Below, piece after piece: positions 58,631 through 64,000 of a DNA stretch of 64,000 nt; within the stretch, counting starts at the first letter, position 1; every line of letters starts with the position of its first letter. The DNA is from Apophysomyces variabilis (lineage: Eukaryota > Mucoromycota > Mucoromycetes > Mucorales > Mucoraceae), in contig MZZL01000082.1 in the NCBI GenBank assembly GCA_002749535.1, forward strand, positions 56,360-120,359. Reading direction: 5' to 3'. The notes under the pieces are model-generated. The model worked only from the letters and a program-made list of their open reading frames with translations, did no database searches and was not told the origin of the DNA. Both the position numbers and the translations under genes were made by a program.

Positions 58631-59103
58631 GCAGCTACATCTATATCTACATCTAATTAGACTTTTATATATCATTATTATTACTCGTTTGTATAATCCA
58701 TATTTAACTGGTCAAAAGAAAGCTTTTATCTGCCAAGTTTCCATCATAATTACTTATTAATATTAGAAATGGATAGTCTTATGAACGGCTGAGACTATAT
58801 ATAGGATTACATTATTGATAATTGTTTTACATAGTGTTCATTGTGGATTGCAATTTAAAGAACAGATAGGAAGCGAAACAGTATGTCTTAGTTTATTGCT
58901 AATTTTCCGGTGCAAAAGTTAGCTACGTCATTACTTTAAAGTCTAAGGTTTGACGTACTGAAAACAAAGTAAATTAATTCCAGGTAACCCCACCTATGTT
59001 ACCCGGGCCGAATTACCAGCTTAAAAGAGATGTACAGGGGCAGTATTCAAAACTGTTTTTCATCTTAGATCAAAAATAATATTTGTATAACAGCATTGCA
59101 ACT
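58631..59103. other. Spacer between the two DDE element copies
   Basis: AT-rich. At 58983-59003 GGTAAC and GTTACC flank cccacctat, an inverted pair that could be an element end; a related GTTACC-GGAGCCC word recurs after copy 2 near 62702. Evidence for terminal inverted repeats is weak. Confidence 0.35.
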
Positions 59104-62100
59104 ATGAAAAAAAAAGGAAGACCCACTGGCCAAAAAAAACAAGCCAACCCATCGTGCAGGGCAGCCACCAAAACGGTGTGAGACAGTTCCATCAAACTAA
59201 AGAAAACTTGAATTTGTATCATCCCAAGCAACGGATAATACAATAGCATCTTCTTTTATCGATAGAAACACCAATGAATTAGAGGATATGGGTCCCTCTG
59301 GACAGGTTCTATTAACTATTGCACACACTAAAAATTGACCACTCGATTAGGATCATGTTAGCACTAATCTAACTTCGACAGCAACAAAGAGCCTTGGCGA
59401 TTTAGTTCTACAAGAAGAAGACAATGTCAGCAATGAGAAAAATAGTGATAGCAGTTGTGCTAATAACATGCAAGCTCGTTCTGAAGATTCCATTATTGAT
59501 GAGACCGATCTTATTGAAGATAACCAATGGTACGATGATGAGAACGTTGTAGAAAATGATGATGACTATCATCAGACTAGCGATAGAGAAATGGAGCAAT
59601 ACTTTGCTTCAATACAAAGTCGTCTAGTGCTGGAGGGGTATCCATATAAATATAAGATTAGTACATTTTGGATCAATCCACCAGCACCATTTTTTACTCT
59701 GAGGAATAATAAGCTAAATCCTACTATGCTATATTATCCTCGAGTATTTCTATGGTTGCCACACCATCTACTCGATGCCAGTATAACTTTGCGGTGTCCA
59801 ACCTGCAACCACTTGTTGGAGGTGAAGGCATATAACAAGAGCCCGCGTGCACGCCGAGTGGTAGACATAGATAGGTGCATTGTGTAAAATGTTGCTCACG
59901 GACGTCTATATTGCTAACGTTGTTGGAACCAGCCATTTCTATATTATGTCTATCCGTTATAGATGCACTTCAAGGAACTGCAATCTAACAATTAACTCAC
60001 ATGATGCGCGTATCCTATCACAGCTTCCCAGCCATCTAGCGGCAGAATTTCCTGCCTATCTGACACATAAATGTGCTGTGTCAAAGATTGTAGGAGATCT
60101 ATTACGACCATGCATGCAAAGTGGAATGGGTATTGTACGTTTCCATCGTACACTCCAAGAGCTTCACTATTTGCGTTACGATCGTCTAAAGTTACAATAC
60201 CTTAACGCCATTAAATCTCGGCGTAAATTCCCCAAGCTTGTTGACATGTTAAGCTCCAATTCCTCACCATTGCCTTTCTCAAGGTTTAGTGACCGTGCAG
60301 GTTTCGCCGGCTATGTTCCATCAGCTGCTTATTTTCACCTGATCTACACAGCTATTATAGACCAACTAAGACCATTGATGGATAAGCAGATGTCAGTTAT
60401 CGGCGGACAAGTACTAAAAGGAGACCATTCCTTCAAGATAATCAAACATATGGGGACGATCGGCAGTGCTCCGATATTTACTGCCTTATATACAGTTTGC
60501 AATGAATATGAAGAAATCTGACTTCAACAGCTTGTTCCTACAAAGTCCTTATCTCATCTGAAGTCATGCTTTCAGCAAATGCTTAACTCTTACCGCTTGT
60601 ATGGGCACAAGGAACCAGAGCTATTCTTCACAGACAATGTACAAGGTGACCGTAGATTTCTCGAAGGAGTCTTGCCATCGCTTCAACACAATATTGGATC
60701 GGATAACGCTATTGTAAGCGAACAAAGGTAATGGTGATACATTGGTGAAACATTATCTTACAGCTGTCCATCTCATTGAACCAACAGGAACCCGCGAATC
60801 CTGAAAGATATCTTCCACCTGATGGATATGATAAAGATCTCTAGACGTCATGGATTAGCAAAAGAATTTTCGCGTCGTTTATGTGATGCGCTCCTGGTTG
60901 TTGATCAAGAGGACCGGCTTTTGGTAGAAAGACATCTTGCGACAAGGAATTTAACTTGGGATTATATGCTCTCTACCAGGCCATCATGGGTATTTCGCCG
61001 CGTTAAACGTGTGGTCCCGCCTGTAGAAGAGTTATATCCAGTGGTAGAGAATCTTTTCAGAGAATATGGGTCNGTATTTCGCCGCGTTAAACGTGTAATC
61101 CCGCCTGTAGAAGAGTTATATCCAGTGGTAGAGAATCTTTTCAGAGAATATGGGTCGATACAATGTCCCACAACAGGATATCTATTGTTTGATGAGGAGG
61201 CTTGGAAGCAATCTGCCAATGTTTTAAAGGCTATTGAGCAGGGACAAGTGTCTGACCCACCAGGCTTTTCTCTCTATTTCAAGATCAGGCATGACAAAGA
61301 CAATCTGCCTTTGTACAGATGTAGTCGCGGTACAAACTCTTTGGAAGGAGGAGTGCATCAAAACATTATACAGAAGTTTATGTCTTTTGGCGCAGGCCCT
61401 CACCTTACAGATTGTGCTCTTGCAGATTACCGTCTACGCCATAACATTGATGTGAGTATACATAATAAGTGTCTTGATGGAACGCACCCAAATGTTTAAG
61501 TTTGCATTAAACTTTACTGACTAATACCTTATTTAAAGGTTGGAACTGCTAATAGATATGGTCGTGTTCATAAGGGTCATTACGAACCATGGCTGACGGA
61601 GACCATCCAAGCTCTAATAAGGGAACTCGGTGTAAATGATGACAGTAACGATCGAGTGGTAGCAACTATGCAAAATACAGAGAGATATACGCCTATTGAA
61701 ACGTTTGCCATCGGAGCGTTTCTGCCTGATCTGGCCGATAGTCTTAATATCACTCTCGTTGAAACACAAAGAGATGAACATACTCAGCCAATAGCAGATC
61801 TCTCAAAGCAGGCAAGCACAACCTTGGTTCTTTCCAGCAGATCAACTGCAAACCCAAAGAAGCAACTATATACCTACTTGGCAAACAAGCAAAGATCAAA
61901 GTATGCCATAGTGCCTGTGCATACCCAGCAGGAGTTAGATCTCTTCCGACACATGATGGAAATCTATCATCAGCGACAGAACCAAGTAGATTGGATATCG
62001 ATTGCGCAAAGCTGGAACAAAGACCATGCTGACGGTGAAACCATATTTTACAAGACGTCAGAACACATCAAGAGTCACTATAATGTATGGTTTGAAAGAA

Positions 62101-62510
62101 AAGTGGCAACGATAACAATACTGTCCAGCCGAGGCATCTGCAGTACTATGCATCAACATCTACAGTCGCCTAGTCGTGCTCGTATGATTGAACCAGCACA
62201 TACTCCATCACCCCTGACAATACCTGCCTTGTCACAAATACCATCACCTCAACCAAACACTTGGCCTGGATTCACTTTGCTGCCACAACAGCCACAACAC
62301 ACAGCAACTTCTAGAACATATACCCTTCCAAGAATCTCACCAAAACTAGTATATCCGTATACCAACTCAGATTCTAGTCAAACATCTGATATCCTCATGG
62401 GTATTCCGAAGAAATCTACGCGCACATGTAGTATATGCAGAGACCCTTCTTGTAAGGGTTTCTCATTGAAAACACGCTGCCAACAATATAGAAATCCGTC
62501 AGATACATAA
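59104..62510 (+). mobile_element. DDE transposon gene lacking the exonuclease domain, copy 2 (broken)
   Basis: Alignable with copy 1 along its length: a frame-shifted start near 59104 (GRPTGQK), acidic part, FWINPPAPFFTLRNNKLNPT, zinc-binding region (RCPTCNHLLEVKAYN; FYIMSIRYRCTSRNC), DDE-like KGDHSFKI (about 60420) and LFFTDNVQGDR (about 60630), RGTNSLEGGVHQN (about 61330), and a final zinc knuckle RTCSICRDPSCKGFS. Where copy 1 has about 980 bp between NIGVNDYV and NPRILKDIF, encoding the exonuclease, this copy has about 60 bp. The intron after RLRHNID is kept at the same position. Breaks include a frameshift near the start, TGA in place of Arg after YEEI (about 60518), and a local duplication around N at 61073. 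Confidence 0.68.
60990..61156. repeat. Direct repeat around a single N (probable assembly join)
   Basis: The 83 bases 60990-61072 and 61074-61156 are the same sequence except for two adjacent bases (GG against AA at 61013-61014 and 61097-61098), separated by one N at 61073. In protein terms a 28-residue segment is duplicated in frame, which the sister copy does not have. As at 13314, this looks like an unmerged contig overlap rather than biology. Confidence 0.78.
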
Positions 62511-64000
62511 ACTAGTCATATATATATTTAACCGTTTATAACTTGCTGTAGTAAAAGATATCCTGTTTTTGATATTCTCGTTTTCTGTTATACTAATAAG
62601 ATGTTATTACCAGAAGCAGGTTTCCTGCTCGCACTATCGTGCTCGCAGTTTAAGACCCTTCCAAAACTGTAAAAATTAAATCAGTTGCCCCCCAGACATG
62701 TTACCGGAGCCCTTTTAAAAACTAGATATAGTGAAAAATTAAAGTTGGTTTAGGGTTTAAAATTTGACCCAGCTTAATCAGATTTCTGCTGGGTAGGCCT
62801 CAGTAAACTGGGTTCTGGGCTATAAAATTGACCTGCCTAATATGGCCTACCTAAGTTGGCCCATAGGTTAATGAGCCTTTCTTAGTATAATAGTGAAATG
62901 TCAAAAGTGAGATCAAAATAAAAAAAGGATAACCGATAGAATCAGTGAGACTAAGATAATGTTTTTTATTTTCAAGTACTTTTCTTTTATAGTTTTTTAA
63001 TTGAATGATTGAGACTATATAAGTGAAATCTCTTGTAAACTAATAACATAAGAAGAAAAGTTTTCATCTAATTGTCTGTAATATAAACCAATGGTACAAT
63101 TGAAGAATCAAGTGTTATTGGTGTTAAAATATGACAATGATAGTTCCTGGTGATCGGTAAGAAAGCTAGGAACAAAAAGTTCTTTTTTTCAGATACCAAA
63201 AGTCAGAATCAAAGATGAATATGTGATCTCGTGTAACATGAAAAGTTTTACAAGTTCACCTGGCTATAGCTGAAACATTGCCAAGATTCAGAAAATATAG
63301 CTAAGTCACTTTGAAAAGGATGTCTGATATAACAATATGTTTCTAAGTAAAAAGCAAAAGAAAATGTTTCATTAGTAGATTTTATTAAGGGAAATACCTA
63401 AGGTATTATTTGGATCATTAAATAAATTGTCAGAATGGATCGTCAGTATAGTTTATAAAAATGAGTAAAAGAGAAATGACAAGATCTTTCAATAGATCGT
63501 AAAATAAAATAATCAAAGTAAATTCTGGTTAACGATGGTATCTTAATAATCAATGGAGGCGCAGATATGAGTATAAGGCTGCTTTGTGAAGATTTAAAAA
63601 CTTCGAATAACCTGTCGTTTTATTGACAAAAAAATGAGGTATTTATACTGGTTTGGAAATACAAAAAGACAAAAGAATGCAAATAAGGTTGAATAAAATG
63701 GAAGTTGAAGTCAAGAATAAATTGGATAAAAAGAAAGATTAAATCAGGAATAAGATTGGATAAAAATATAAAATTCAAATGAAATAAGGTTGAATTGAGA
63801 TACAGTTGGATAGAGATAGAGGTAAAAGTGTTGAGTAATACTAGGGTTGGATCAGAATAGAGTTGGAAGATAAGCTAAGGATATATAGTGATAAGGATCG
63901 GAAAGGACGTGTATGTAGCAAAGAAATTGTGGTGTACATTGCCGAAAAGTCCCTTTAACCTGAGGATAAGTTATTTTCTAAGAAAACACTTGTACCATCC
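62511..64000. other. AT-rich end of window, no genes
   Basis: No ORF is supported. After the element end, 62690-62880 carries alternating GC-richer words (gggtaggcctcag, ctgggttctgggct, ggcctacctaagttggccc) that look like worn transposon-end subrepeats. From 63600 the sequence becomes purine-biased and quasi-repetitive. Confidence 0.45.
63690..63880 (+). repeat. Degenerate GGTTGGATAA-type repeat
   Basis: Words of the form (A)AGGTTGAATAA, ATTGGATAAAA, GTTGGATAG and GGTTGGATCAGAATAG recur every 15-30 bases with purine-rich spacers. The period is irregular, so this is a decayed minisatellite or simple-sequence-rich region rather than a clean tandem array. Confidence 0.45.

Noticed and set aside
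1..64000. CRISPR arrays, rRNA operons or bacterial operons
   Set aside because: No regularly spaced identical short repeats and no long rRNA matches were seen; gene structure is eukaryotic throughout.

Overview
The window looks like nuclear DNA of a filamentous fungus, most likely an early-diverging Mucoromycota (Mucorales-type) species. Genes are intron-rich with short (about 50-80 nt) GT-AG introns, intergenic DNA is AT-rich, and proteins such as Bud6/AIP3, a Zn2Cys6 factor, PEX13, a DUF3020 protein and Hikeshi/OPI10 are present. SWIM-zinc-finger and Fanzor (TnpB-like) relics also fit that lineage. The assignment is inference from gene content; no marker gene proves it.

Layout. 1-7 kb: 3' part of a Bud6/AIP3 gene, a convergent YAE1 gene, a Nudix hydrolase and a DUF3020 nuclear protein. 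7-18 kb is an accessory region: a SWIM-zinc-finger relic, a broken Fanzor C-terminal fragment, a large multi-exon Fanzor gene (10421-14149, minus) with all three RuvC acidic residues, an OTU-like ORF beside it, and two inverted LTR-like repeats (15470-15772 and 17097-17398). 19-22 kb: an SR-type splicing factor and a Zn2Cys6 transcription factor with a GC-AG intron. 22-26.7 kb: a decayed ORF and little else. 26.8-50.5 kb is housekeeping: an EF-hand-like/coiled-coil/membrane protein, PEX13, a RanBP3/Yrb2-type protein, a 4E-T-like protein with an eIF4E-binding motif, Hikeshi, a secreted M28 aminopeptidase, a BRO1/ALIX protein, a three-HMG-box protein and a DUF1647-type putative glycosyltransferase. 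A tRNA-Ala(TGC) lies at 52974-53045.

53.5-62.5 kb holds two related, same-strand copies of a large DDE-type transposon gene. Copy 1 (54390-58630) carries a WRN/RNase D-like 3'-5' exonuclease domain between the second Asp and the probable Glu of the transposase core. Copy 2 (59104-62510) lacks that block. Both carry premature stops, several of them at positions where the sister copy has an Arg codon. The last kilobase is AT-rich with a degenerate GGTTGGATAA-type repeat.

Two single-N positions (13314 and 61073) are each flanked by near-identical direct repeats of 51-53 and 83 bp. They look like unmerged contig overlaps, so the local duplication is probably an assembly artefact, and nearby frameshifts (for example in the Fanzor gene) need checking against reads. 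The two candidates for unusual biology are the Fanzor locus and the exonuclease-carrying DDE element. Exon coordinates below come from reading splice sites and frames by eye.
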